From Shewanella nanhaiensis (GTDB taxonomy: Bacteria; Pseudomonadota; Gammaproteobacteria; Enterobacterales; Shewanellaceae): a DNA stretch of 64,000 bases. Below are positions 8,225 through 16,515 of this stretch, piece after piece. Below the pieces are notes generated by a model. It was given only the letters and a program-made list of their open reading frames with translations. It was not told the origin of the DNA and did not search any database. A program made the position numbers and the translations under genes. Location: contig NZ_JAHZST010000012.1 of NCBI RefSeq assembly GCF_019457885.1, forward strand, positions 96,479 through 160,478. Direction: 5' to 3'. The stretch's first letter is position 1; each line of letters begins with the position of its first letter.

Positions 8225-9148
8225 ATGAATATGGATAGTGTCAATTTAGCCCCTGATAAACGGTTACACAGTAGAAAACAGGTAAAGGTACTGGTTATCG
8301 GGAAACATGGTCTGCTGGCTCTAGAGTTAGCTGATACAGTGCCTACTGATGTTGAATTGACCTGCCTTAGTCGAACTGAAATCGATCTTACCGAGCCATC
8401 AGACATAAACCGAGTTATCTCAACTATCAAGCCGAATATCATTATTAATGTGTCAGGTTTTACCGATGTCGAGGCCGCTGAGTCATCTTATGAAAATGCT
8501 CATGCATTAAACGGGAAAGCGGTGGGTAACATCGCTTCTGCAGCATTTAATGCGAAGGTAAGGCTTATCCATATTTCAACAGACTTTGTTTTTGATGGTA
8601 GCTCTCAAAGGCCTTATACAGTGGATGACAAGCCCAATCCTATTAATGTCTATGGCCAGTCAAAATTAGCTGGAGAGGTGGCAATAGCCAAGTATCACTC
8701 AGATAACTTTACTATTGTACGTACCTCTTGGCTCTACTCTAGCTTTGGGAAGAACTTTGTAAAAACGATGCTCAACTTGATGTTAGAGAAAGAGCAGCTA
8801 AATATAGTTAACGATCAATTGGGCTCTCCAACTTATGCAAAGGGGCTAGCTCATTTTTTATGGTGTTTGATCAAGCTAGAAAAGTGGCAAGCTATCTATC
8901 ATTGGAGTGATCTAGGCATTACCTCTTGGTATGAGTTTGCCATAGCTATTCAAGAGCTTGGTATTAAACATGGTCTATTGCAATACCAGATCCCAATTAA
9001 ACCAATACGCTCTGTTAATTATCCAAGCCTAGCTAAACGCCCTTCATTTAGCGCTTTAGATTGTACGGCATCACAAATGATCTTAACTGGTAAAGCATGG
9101 CAAGATGAGTTAACCGATTTTATTAAAGCATTAAAGCTTACCTTGTAG
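8225..9148 (+). CDS. rfbD: dTDP-4-dehydrorhamnose reductase family protein (RmlD)
   Basis: A 307-aa SDR protein of the RmlD substrate-binding family, with INVSGFTDVEAAE, HISTDFVFDG and YGQSKLAGE (catalytic YxxxK). The N-terminal dinucleotide loop reads VLVIGKHGLLALEL, so the third glycine of GxxGxxG is replaced by Ala; cofactor binding may be altered or the alignment flexible. It is expected to reduce the 4-keto group in the last step to dTDP-L-rhamnose. The gene is coupled to rfbB with 3 nt between them. The stop codon TAG lies inside the first bases of a REP-like repeat (9145-9214). Confidence 0.85.
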   Translation: MNMDSVNLAPDKRLHSRKQVKVLVIGKHGLLALELADTVPTDVELTCLSRTEIDLTEPSDINRVISTIKPNIIINVSGFTDVEAAESSYENAHALNGKAVGNIASAAFNAKVRLIHISTDFVFDGSSQRPYTVDDKPNPINVYGQSKLAGEVAIAKYHSDNFTIVRTSWLYSSFGKNFVKTMLNLMLEKEQLNIVNDQLGSPTYAKGLAHFLWCLIKLEKWQAIYHWSDLGITSWYEFAIAIQELGIKHGLLQYQIPIKPIRSVNYPSLAKRPSFSALDCTASQMILTGKAWQDELTDFIKALKLTL

Positions 9149-9214
9149 GTTGGGCTTTAGCCCATCGCACTTATCATTTATATATTTTAGCTGACGGCAT
9201 GAATGCCGACCTAC
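9145..9214. repeat. REP/BIME-like pair between rfbD and the small RAYT gene
   Basis: GTAGGTTGGGCTTTAGCCCATC followed by about 28 AT-rich bases and GACGGCATGAATGCCGACCTAC. Each half is itself a small hairpin. It is very close to the units at 9736-9805 on the other side of the RAYT gene. Confidence 0.85.
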
Positions 9215-9234
9215 ACAGGTTTTAATGAAATTTT

Positions 9235-9684
9235 CTACAAGTAAACAGAATTCCAATATGGGTAATTTCCTATATTTTTGACTAGATTTTTTCTTAATGG
9301 GTTAGCCACTATGTATCGGCTAATGCTTTTTCTGTCGTCATCATAACGTAAAGCTCGGTCATAAAATGATGATTGCCACAACTTGCCGCTTGTTCTTAAC
9401 TCTTTATTGATAGAAAAGCTGCTGGCTCCTTTAAGTGCCCCTACAGTCTTTGATAATTCTGAGTCATCACCCAAACGTAACAGCCCATGGAAGTGATCAG
9501 GCATCAACACCCAAGTTAACCAGATGCAATTATGCTGATGCTCATTCATTGATATTTGCGAGCAGAATATGGATGCAATGTGGAAATCATTGAAATATGT
9601 TTGCTTGTTCTGTGTGTTGAAAGTAATAAAATATTCACCTTGCTCTTGTGAAAACCGACCTTTGCGCAAGTCATTCCATGACAT
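9235..9684 (-). CDS. small REP-associated tyrosine transposase (RAYT)
   Basis: The protein is 149 aa, close to the standard RAYT length. It has the HUH motif MPDHFHGLLRL at about residues 61-71 and the late SRYIVANPLRKNLVKN segment, the usual Y..NPl motif. Upstream in the protein is YFITFNTQNKQTYF, the first beta strand of the Y1 fold. RAYTs process REP hairpins, and this gene is flanked on both sides by the GTAGGTTGGGC/GACGGCAT repeats found across the window, so it is the likely enzyme for that family. It is intact by length. It lies in a non-coding island between rfbD and cysD. Confidence 0.9.
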   Translation of the reverse strand: MSWNDLRKGRFSQEQGEYFITFNTQNKQTYFNDFHIASIFCSQISMNEHQHNCIWLTWVLMPDHFHGLLRLGDDSELSKTVGALKGASSFSINKELRTSGKLWQSSFYDRALRYDDDRKSISRYIVANPLRKNLVKNIGNYPYWNSVYL

Positions 9685-9702
9685 AATTGTTCCCTATACT
9701 TT

Positions 9703-9910
9703 AGCTGACGGCATGAATGCCAACCTACACAGATTGTAGGTTGGGCTTTAGCCCATCGCACTTATCATTCATATATTTAGCTTGACGGCATAAATGCCGA
9801 CCTACAGAGGTTGTAGGTTGGGCTTAAGCTCATCGCACCTCATCATTCATATATTTAGCCTGACGATATAAATGCCGACCTACATAGAATGTGGATCAGG
9901 CTTGAGCCCA
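9703..9910. repeat. tandem REP/BIME array
   Basis: A half unit at 9703-9728 (GACGGCATGAATGCCAACCTAC), full pairs at 9736-9805 and 9813-9882, and a decayed half at 9890-9910. The period is 77 bases. The units lose symmetry from left to right (GGGCTTTAGCCC, then GGGCTTAAGCTC, then AGGCTTGAGCCC). The 60-codon frame at 9889-10071 is not supported. Bases 9911-10094 show no feature other than the expected cysD promoter region. Confidence 0.85.
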
Positions 9911-10094
9911 TCAGTGCCCATGGTATTAGTCTTCCTAGCTCTATTGAGAATTTTATATTCCTTTTCGGTATAGAGTTCTTGTCTTTAATAACTTTTAATC
10001 TCTCTTCCTGCTGTTATTATCAAATCCATAAAGTGATGAATCTTAAATTTACCTCTGTTCAGATTGAATAGATAAGGGCCATACGGAAATCCAT

Positions 10095-11000
10095 ATGTCG
10101 ACACATCAAACTCATCTTAAGCAGCTTGAAGCTGAATCGATTCAAATCATGCGTGAGGTTGCCGCTGAATTTGATAATCCTGTGATGCTTTATTCGGTTG
10201 GTAAAGATTCCTCTGTTCTACTGCATCTTGCTCGTAAAGCATTTTACCCAGGTAAAATCCCGTTTCCTTTGATGCACGTTGATACGAATTGGAAATTCAA
10301 GGAGATGATTGAGTTTCGAGACCAAATGGCTAAGAAACACGGTTTCGATCTTATTGTCCATAAAAACCCTCGTGGTTTAGAGATGAATATCAGTCCCTTT
10401 ACCCATGGCAGCGCTAAGCATACCGATATCATGAAAACTGAAGGGCTTAAGCAAGCGCTTGATGCTCATGGTTTTGACGCAGCATTTGGTGGGGCACGTC
10501 GTGATGAGGAGAAATCCCGTGCTAAGGAGCGTGTTTACTCGTTCCGCGATAATAAACACAGATGGGATCCGAAAAACCAACGTCCTGAGCTGTGGAATAT
10601 CTATAACGGTAAAGTCGATAAGGGAGAAAGTATTCGTGTGTTCCCGTTATCGAACTGGACTGAGCTCGATATTTGGCAATATATCTATCTAGAAGGGATT
10701 GAGATCCCCTCACTGTACCTGGCAACTGAGCGACCAGTGGTCGAGCGTGATGGCACTTTGATCATGGTTGATGATGATCGTATGCCACTCGAAGCTGATG
10801 AAGATGTGCAAAAGAAGATGGTTCGTTTTAGAACATTAGGGTGTTATCCACTGACTGGCGCGGTTGAATCACAGGCTCAAACACTGCCAGAAATTATTCA
10901 AGAGATGCTGCTCTGTACGACTTCTGAACGTCAGGGCCGAGTGATTGATAATGACTCGGCAGGCTCGATGGAGAAGAAGAAGATTGAAGGATACTTCTAA
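10095..11000 (+). CDS. cysD: sulfate adenylyltransferase subunit 2
   Basis: A 301-aa protein of the PAPS reductase/ATP-sulfurylase PP-loop family: MLYSVGKDSSVLLHLARKAF carries the SxGxDS pyrophosphate loop. FGGARRDEEKSRAKER, the internal YPLTGAVES and the C-terminal SERQGRVIDNDSAGSMEKKK stretch are the typical CysD signatures. With CysN it makes adenosine 5'-phosphosulfate from sulfate and ATP in the cytoplasm. It is the first gene of the cysD-cysN-permease-cysC-DHH run, 157 nt upstream of cysN. Length is normal. Confidence 0.97.
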   Translation: MSTHQTHLKQLEAESIQIMREVAAEFDNPVMLYSVGKDSSVLLHLARKAFYPGKIPFPLMHVDTNWKFKEMIEFRDQMAKKHGFDLIVHKNPRGLEMNISPFTHGSAKHTDIMKTEGLKQALDAHGFDAAFGGARRDEEKSRAKERVYSFRDNKHRWDPKNQRPELWNIYNGKVDKGESIRVFPLSNWTELDIWQYIYLEGIEIPSLYLATERPVVERDGTLIMVDDDRMPLEADEDVQKKMVRFRTLGCYPLTGAVESQAQTLPEIIQEMLLCTTSERQGRVIDNDSAGSMEKKKIEGYF

Positions 11001-11157
11001 AATTGGAAAGCGATTTTAGAAGTAAGACTGGCTTGCGCCAGGAAAGGCATTCTTGTGTTAAGAGAGCAACGCAGAGAAGCGTCTTTTGTTAAAAAGCATA
11101 TTGATTCAACCGTGAGTAAGTTTTCCTATTCTCAATGCTCACAGATAAGGAACAGAG

Positions 11158-12567
11158 ATGACTACCAGTTCAAATTTAATTTCTTCAGATATTGAAGAGT
11201 ATCTGAAAGTTCATGAAAACAAAGATATGTTGCGAGTGCTGACTTGCGGCAGCGTGGATGATGGTAAGTCAACGTTAATTGGTCGCCTGTTATTCGACAG
11301 TAAGATGATCTTTGAAGATCAGATGGCAGCGATTGAGAAAGACTCTAAGCGTTTTAATACCACCGATGACTCTTTTGACCTAGCACTGCTGGTGGATGGA
11401 TTGCAATCTGAGCGAGAGCAGGGCATTACCATCGATGTGGCCTATCGCTATTTCACTACTGAGCAGCGTAAATTTATCATCGCAGATACCCCTGGTCATG
11501 AGCAGTACACTCGAAATATGGCGACGGGAGCGTCGACTTGCGACCTTGCTATTATTTTGATTGATGCTCGACACGGTGTTCAGGTTCAGACAAGGCGTCA
11601 CAGTTTCATCTGTTCTCAGCTTGGGATCAAGCACGTCATCATCGCCATTAATAAGATGGACGCCATTGATTACGATCAAGCGACCTATCAAAAAATTAAG
11701 AAAGAGTATCGCGAGTTTGCTGAGGATCTCTCCTTTAGCGATGTGCGTTTTGTTCCTATCTCTGCACTAAAGGGCGATAACGTTGTCAATGAAAGCCCTA
11801 ATATGACCTGGTACCCGGGCTCGACACTGCTAAAGCTACTTAATACGGTGTCAGTTGAACAGGATAGAAGCGAGTCATTTCGTTTTCAGGTGCAGTACGT
11901 CAATAGACCTAATCTGGATTTTCGTGGCTTTTGCGGCACCATAGGTTCAGGTGAAATTCGTGTTGGAGATACTGTCGCCACTCTTCCCTCAAATAAAGAG
12001 AGCCGAGTTAAGTCGATTGTGACATTTGACGGTGAGCTTGAAAAAGTGGTTGCTGGTCAAGCTGTGACACTGACCCTTGAAGATGAGATAGATATTAGCC
12101 GCGGTGATATGTTGGCTCGTCCCCATGACAAGCCTTTTTCGGTTAGCCATTTTGAGGCCGATGTTGTTTGGATGACAGAGGAGCCACTGTGTGTCGATCG
12201 TGAGTATGCGATAAAAGTCGGCAGTAAGTCTGTTTATGGCTATGCTGATGCGATTAACCATAAAGTTGATGTAAATACGCTAGAGAAGCAGTCTGCTCAG
12301 CAATTAGCCTTGAACGAGATCGGTAACTGTCACTTTGCAGTAACCGAGCCGGTACAGTTCGATGCTTACGATGTTAATCGCTCTACAGGCTCTTTTATCA
12401 TCATAGACAGGTTAACGAATGTGACAGTTGGTGCTGGCATGATCCGCAATCCGATAGAAGTTAAATCAACCAAAGCCCATGAGTACTCTGAATTTGAGTT
12501 AGAGATGAACGCGCTAGTGCGTAAGCACTTTCCACATTGGGGCGCCAAGGATATCTCTAAAGGATAA
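11158..12567 (+). CDS. cysN: sulfate adenylyltransferase subunit 1 (GTPase)
   Basis: A 469-aa EF-Tu-like GTPase. G1 is GSVDDGKSTLIGRL, the switch region contains SEREQGITIDVAYR, G3 is DTPGHEQYTRNM, and G4 is NKMD. Domains 2 and 3 follow. GTP hydrolysis drives APS synthesis by CysD. Unlike the fused CysNC proteins of some bacteria there is no kinase domain here; cysC is separate at 14454. ATG 11158 is preceded by AAGGAACAG. Length is normal. Confidence 0.97.
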   Translation: MTTSSNLISSDIEEYLKVHENKDMLRVLTCGSVDDGKSTLIGRLLFDSKMIFEDQMAAIEKDSKRFNTTDDSFDLALLVDGLQSEREQGITIDVAYRYFTTEQRKFIIADTPGHEQYTRNMATGASTCDLAIILIDARHGVQVQTRRHSFICSQLGIKHVIIAINKMDAIDYDQATYQKIKKEYREFAEDLSFSDVRFVPISALKGDNVVNESPNMTWYPGSTLLKLLNTVSVEQDRSESFRFQVQYVNRPNLDFRGFCGTIGSGEIRVGDTVATLPSNKESRVKSIVTFDGELEKVVAGQAVTLTLEDEIDISRGDMLARPHDKPFSVSHFEADVVWMTEEPLCVDREYAIKVGSKSVYGYADAINHKVDVNTLEKQSAQQLALNEIGNCHFAVTEPVQFDAYDVNRSTGSFIIIDRLTNVTVGAGMIRNPIEVKSTKAHEYSEFELEMNALVRKHFPHWGAKDISKG

Positions 12568-12574
12568 GTTATAC

Positions 12575-12639
12575 GTAGGAGGGGCTTTATTAGCCCCGAT
12601 GTTTTTATATGTATTAATCGCGGCTAAAGCCGCTCCTAC
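12575..12639. repeat. GTAGGAG-type palindromic repeat
   Basis: GTAGGAGGGGCTTTATTAGCCCC and, facing it, GCGGCTAAAGCCGCTCCTAC. This family resembles the REP/BIME units but has a different consensus (GTAGGAG against GTAGGTT). It separates cysN from the permease gene, inside the likely operon. Confidence 0.7.
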
Positions 12640-12657
12640 AATGAGAGTCAGGATGTT

Positions 12658-14385
12658 ATGTCACTAGATGCTTATTTGACGATAGGGGTGTTCTGCATGA
12701 CGATTTTGGGGCTTATTAGCTTCCAGAGTCGTCCATCTCTGGTATTTGGTGTAGCCCTACTTGTCTTAGTGGGGCTAAATCTTGTATCGCGTGAGCAGCT
12801 TCTATCGAGTATGTCTAATCCAGGATTAGTGACCTTAGTGTTACTGATCCTATGCTCGTTCGCCCTTGAGAAAACCCGTTTACTGCGGGTGATAGCCTCT
12901 AAGGTGATAGTTGGCAGTTACAATTCAACTTGGGCGCGTCTGTTTGGCGTGACGGCACTTAGTTCAGCCCTATTAAATAATACGGCTGTGGTAGCCACTT
13001 TACTCTCTCCAATTCGTAATAATCCACACCACTTTGCCAGTAAATTACTCTTGCCTCTCTCCTATGCGGCAATTTTGGGGGGAACGCTGACACTGATTGG
13101 TACGTCAACCAACCTGATCATTAATAGTCTCTACATCGATGCAGAGGGAAAGTCATTGAGCTTTTTCTCCTTTACCGCTGTTGGTGCCATGTTGGTACTG
13201 GCCTGTGGATTGGTGTTAAGAGTCGTTTCTCGCTGGTTACCTGAGATTGAACATAAAGAGTCTTGCTCAAAAGGTTACTTTATCGATGCTGAAGTGGTTG
13301 AGGGCTCAGAGTTAATTGGTCGCTCAGTTGAAAACAATGGGCTAAGGCATCTTGAGTCTCTGTTTCTAGTTGAGGTGGTGCGCAATAAACGTCTGATTAG
13401 TCCAGTCACACCGACCGAAGTGCTGCAGCTTGGTGACAGGCTTATTTTCAGTGGCGATATCACTAAGATGATGCAGCTTAGTCAGTTTTCTGGGTTAGAG
13501 ATGTTTGCCGAGAAAAATGGTCTGCTGGACTCTAACCTGACTGAGGTTGTGGTTAAGCAAGAGAGTGTGCTTATCTCAAAAACCTTAAAAGATGCTGGTT
13601 TTAGAGCGCTTTTTGACGCTGCCGTGGTTGCTATCAGGCGTGATGGTGAGGAGATATCGGGTAAGTTAGGCGAAGTGGTGATAAAGGCTGGCGATTTTTT
13701 AATTTTGGCCGTGGGGGATGACTTTAAGTCACGACGAAATCTCAGTAAAAACTTTATTGTGATCAGTGGTGTTGAGCCTGAAACACGCAATAATGGCTTT
13801 AAAGCTTGGTTATCCATTGGTGGCTTTGTGTTCACGATTGGGTTAGCCGCTACTGGAGTGATTGAGATGCTCCAAGGGTTAATGTTACTCCTAGGTGTAT
13901 TGATTTTTAGCCAATGCCTTAGCGTCAATGAAGTCGTTAGGCGCTTTCCTGTTGATATCTGGCTTATTGTTTCCACCGCCATTTTGCTTTCTCACGCCTT
14001 AGTGAATACTGGTGTGGTTGAGCTGTTATCTCAGTGGGTCAATCAAGTGGCCGATAAAGAGCACCTGTTTATGGCACTGGTCTTGGTGTACCTTGCCACT
14101 TGGCTTATTACTGAACTTGTGACCAATAATGCGGCAGCAGCTTTGATGTTTCCAGTCGCTTACAGTATTGCCTTAGGGTTTGGCGTGGATATATTGCCAT
14201 TTATCATGACGGTTGCGTTTGCGGCGAGTGGCAGTTTTATCAGTCCTTATGGGTATCAGACAAACTTGATGGTGTATAACGCAGGCCAGTATAAGCTGAT
14301 GGACTTTGTTAAAATCGGTTTACCTGTCAGTCTGGTTTATGCGGCTATTGTGCTAACGGCTGTGCCGATCTTTTTTCCGTTTTAG
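12658..14385 (+). CDS. SLC13/DASS family permease with two TrkA-C (RCK_C) domains, probable sulfate importer
   Basis: A 575-aa membrane protein. Both halves carry the DASS hallmark: SALLNNTAVVATLLSP with GTSTNLIINSLYI in the first, and VTNNAAAALMFPVAYSIA with SGSFISPYGYQTN in the second. Between them (about residues 205-380) are two soluble TrkA-C-like units (VEGSELIGRSV...LQLGDRLIFSGD; LISKTLKDAGF...IKAGDFLILAVGD). Sandwiched inside the cys run, it most likely imports sulfate with sodium, in place of the CysTWA ABC system. Substrate assignment is from context. ATG 12658 follows the repeat by 18 nt. Confidence 0.88.
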   Translation: MSLDAYLTIGVFCMTILGLISFQSRPSLVFGVALLVLVGLNLVSREQLLSSMSNPGLVTLVLLILCSFALEKTRLLRVIASKVIVGSYNSTWARLFGVTALSSALLNNTAVVATLLSPIRNNPHHFASKLLLPLSYAAILGGTLTLIGTSTNLIINSLYIDAEGKSLSFFSFTAVGAMLVLACGLVLRVVSRWLPEIEHKESCSKGYFIDAEVVEGSELIGRSVENNGLRHLESLFLVEVVRNKRLISPVTPTEVLQLGDRLIFSGDITKMMQLSQFSGLEMFAEKNGLLDSNLTEVVVKQESVLISKTLKDAGFRALFDAAVVAIRRDGEEISGKLGEVVIKAGDFLILAVGDDFKSRRNLSKNFIVISGVEPETRNNGFKAWLSIGGFVFTIGLAATGVIEMLQGLMLLLGVLIFSQCLSVNEVVRRFPVDIWLIVSTAILLSHALVNTGVVELLSQWVNQVADKEHLFMALVLVYLATWLITELVTNNAAAALMFPVAYSIALGFGVDILPFIMTVAFAASGSFISPYGYQTNLMVYNAGQYKLMDFVKIGLPVSLVYAAIVLTAVPIFFPF

Positions 14386-14453
14386 CTCGGGCTGTTAATA
14401 GTTTCTTCGAGCACAAGATACAGCTAAGAAAGCCTTGAAGCTTAAAACAACTA

Positions 14454-15155
14454 ATGGATATTTTTATGTCATCATTATCTAAAACTAGCGCGTCACCTTA
14501 TCAGGATATAGAGGTTGAAGATAAATCCTCTGATGTTGTCTGGCATAATGCAAGTGTGAGCCATGAGCAAAGGGTTGCGGCGCAGGGGCACAAGCCTGCC
14601 GTGCTTTGGTTTACGGGGCTGAGTGGCTCTGGTAAGTCTACAGTGGCTAATGCTGTGGATAAATTACTCTATGATTTAGGGTGCAAGACCTATCTGCTTG
14701 ATGGTGATAATGTTCGTCATGGGCTTAATGGCGATTTAGGTTTCTCAGATAAAGATCGAGTTGAGAATATTCGCCGTATCGGTGAGGTATCAAAACTGTT
14801 TGTTGATGCTGGGTTACTTGTATCGACCGCTTTTATCTCTCCCTTTGTTGCGGATCGTGACTTGGTCAGGCAGCTGTTAGCAGATAAGCAGTTTATTGAG
14901 GTGTTTATCGACACGCCGCTTGAGGTGTGTGAAGAGCGAGATCCCAAGGGGCTCTATAAAAAAGCCCGGGCAGGGGAGATTAAAAATTTTACCGGCATCG
15001 ATTCAGCTTATGAGCTACCTAAGTTACCTGAGATCCATGTGAAGACGGCTGAGAAGTCCATCAAAGCATGTGCAGAGCAAGTGGTTAATTACCTTATCGT
15101 GAACGGGTATATTCAATCTAAAAACAGAGCAAAGAAAGCCTCTAGTTGCGAGTAA
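14454..15155 (+). CDS. cysC: adenylyl-sulfate kinase
   Basis: The protein has up to 233 aa. It has Walker A GLSGSGKSTVANAV, DGDNVRHGLNGDLGFS (APS-binding), RVENIRRIGEVSKLF and the lid region DPKGLYKKARAGEIKNFTGIDS. It phosphorylates APS to PAPS. ATG 14466 (MSSLSKTSAS) is an alternative start; neither has a strong Shine-Dalgarno. The ~25-residue N-terminal leader before VVWHNASVSHEQR is variable in the family. It is followed 22 nt later by the DHH gene. Confidence 0.96.
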   Translation: MDIFMSSLSKTSASPYQDIEVEDKSSDVVWHNASVSHEQRVAAQGHKPAVLWFTGLSGSGKSTVANAVDKLLYDLGCKTYLLDGDNVRHGLNGDLGFSDKDRVENIRRIGEVSKLFVDAGLLVSTAFISPFVADRDLVRQLLADKQFIEVFIDTPLEVCEERDPKGLYKKARAGEIKNFTGIDSAYELPKLPEIHVKTAEKSIKACAEQVVNYLIVNGYIQSKNRAKKASSCE

Positions 15156-15177
15156 ATAATATGTTGAAAAAACAGTT

Positions 15178-16146
15178 ATGAATTACGATATTTTTAATGG
15201 CGACGCTGATGGGATAATCGCGCTATTACAGCTGCGTTTAGCTCAGCCTCTTATAGCAACCTTAGTTACTGGCGTTAAGCGTGATATTGAGCTACTTGAG
15301 CCATTAACAAAAAAGTACTCCCTTACGGCACAAGACAGTCTAACTGTGCTGGATATCTCCATGGAGAAAAACAGAGTAGGGCTCCTGTCTGCGCTTGAAT
15401 CTGGTGCTAAGGTTTTTTATAGCGATCATCATCGTAGCGGTGAGATCCCACAAATTGCAAATTTAGATGCTCATATAGACTTAGATGCTAATACCTGTAC
15501 CAGTTTGATTATTGATAGCTATTTGCAAGGGAAGTTCCACCTCTGGGCAATCGCTGCAACCTATGGTGATAATCTCATTGCCAAGGCTGATGGCCTTTGC
15601 AACAAAGCGGGCCTTTCTCTGTCTCAAGCAAAACAGCTTAATGAGCTTGGAATCTTGGTTAACTATAATGGTTATGGCGCTCATATTGATGATCTGCACT
15701 TTCACCCCGCAGAGCTTTATAAGGCGCTGTTAAAATATCCAGATCCTTTCGATGTGATTGCGGATTTACGCTCTCCTTTTCACCGATTAAAGGAGGCGTT
15801 TGGCCAAGACATAGACAGAGCGTTGGCTGTAACTCCTTTTTACCAAAGTGCAACCTTATCCTTGTTTGAATTAGAGAATGCGCCTTGGTCTAGAAGGATA
15901 AGTGGTGTGTTTGGTAATCAGCTTGCTAATCAAAATCAAGATAGTGCTCATGGCGTCTTTACTGAGAACAGTGATGGAAGCTTTACCGTGTCACTTCGAG
16001 CTCCGCTATCTAATAAGCAAGGCGCCGGTGACATATGCAGTCAGTTTGCAACTGGAGGCGGCCGCGCCGCCGCTGCGGGTATTAATCAACTACCACGTGT
16101 TGATATTCCTCGCTTTACTCAAATAGTTGAAAGCTATTATGGTTAA
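15178..16146 (+). CDS. DHH-family phosphoesterase in the cys operon
   Basis: A 322-aa protein with FNGDADGIIAL at the N terminus (DHH motif 1, Asp pair), LTVLDIS (motif 2), YSDHHRSGEIP (the DHH signature, motif 3), AATYGDNL (motif 4) and a glycine-rich GGRAAAAGINQL near the end, in the place of the DHHA1 GGG motif. The closest well-known relatives in architecture are NrnA-type nanoRNase/pAp phosphatases. Sulfonucleotide assimilation produces 3',5'-pAp, which must be removed, so its place 22 nt behind cysC suggests a pAp phosphatase role. That role is inference; the family is clear. Confidence 0.85.
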   Translation: MNYDIFNGDADGIIALLQLRLAQPLIATLVTGVKRDIELLEPLTKKYSLTAQDSLTVLDISMEKNRVGLLSALESGAKVFYSDHHRSGEIPQIANLDAHIDLDANTCTSLIIDSYLQGKFHLWAIAATYGDNLIAKADGLCNKAGLSLSQAKQLNELGILVNYNGYGAHIDDLHFHPAELYKALLKYPDPFDVIADLRSPFHRLKEAFGQDIDRALAVTPFYQSATLSLFELENAPWSRRISGVFGNQLANQNQDSAHGVFTENSDGSFTVSLRAPLSNKQGAGDICSQFATGGGRAAAAGINQLPRVDIPRFTQIVESYYG

Positions 16147-16515
16147 ATTGCTTCGGGTGAAGCTAAAAATAAGGGCGATAACTTCGTCATCTTCACTAGG
16201 TTCCTAGGGCGGGCTGCGCCTTGCTATAAAAGCTAAAGCTAAAGCTAAAGCGAAACAGGATTCTGGCATTCGCCGCAAGGACGACTAAGATTCTATTGCT
16301 GATGCAGCTCCTTTCTCCACATACTGTAGGTTGGGCTTTAGCCCATCAATTCCTGAGAACTACAACAAACAAGATCGACGGCATCAATGCCAACCTACAA
16401 AAGAAGAAGATCTTCAGCTGCTTTCTCTTTTATAGAAGCGAAGCGCTTTAGAACCTAGCTGGCACTTGTGCCGTCCTCGCAGGGCAAAGCTCATTCTTGT
16501 TTCAGTAGCAAAGCG
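16147..16515. repeat. mosaic of repeat fragments between the cys run and tagF
   Basis: Holds fragments of the foldback family (GGTTCCTAGGGCGGGC near 16198; GAAGCGCTTTAGAACCTAG near 16440), a short tandem run of CTAAAG units near 16223-16250, and a full REP pair at 16326-16398 (GTAGGTTGGGCTTTAGCCC ... GACGGCATCAATGCC). No gene is seen. The final codons of tagF are read out of the right edge of this repeat (CTAGAACCTAGAACCTAG). Confidence 0.75.

Noticed and set aside
9889..10071. 60-codon open frame before cysD
   Set aside because: It starts inside a decayed REP unit, has no ribosome site and no recognisable content.
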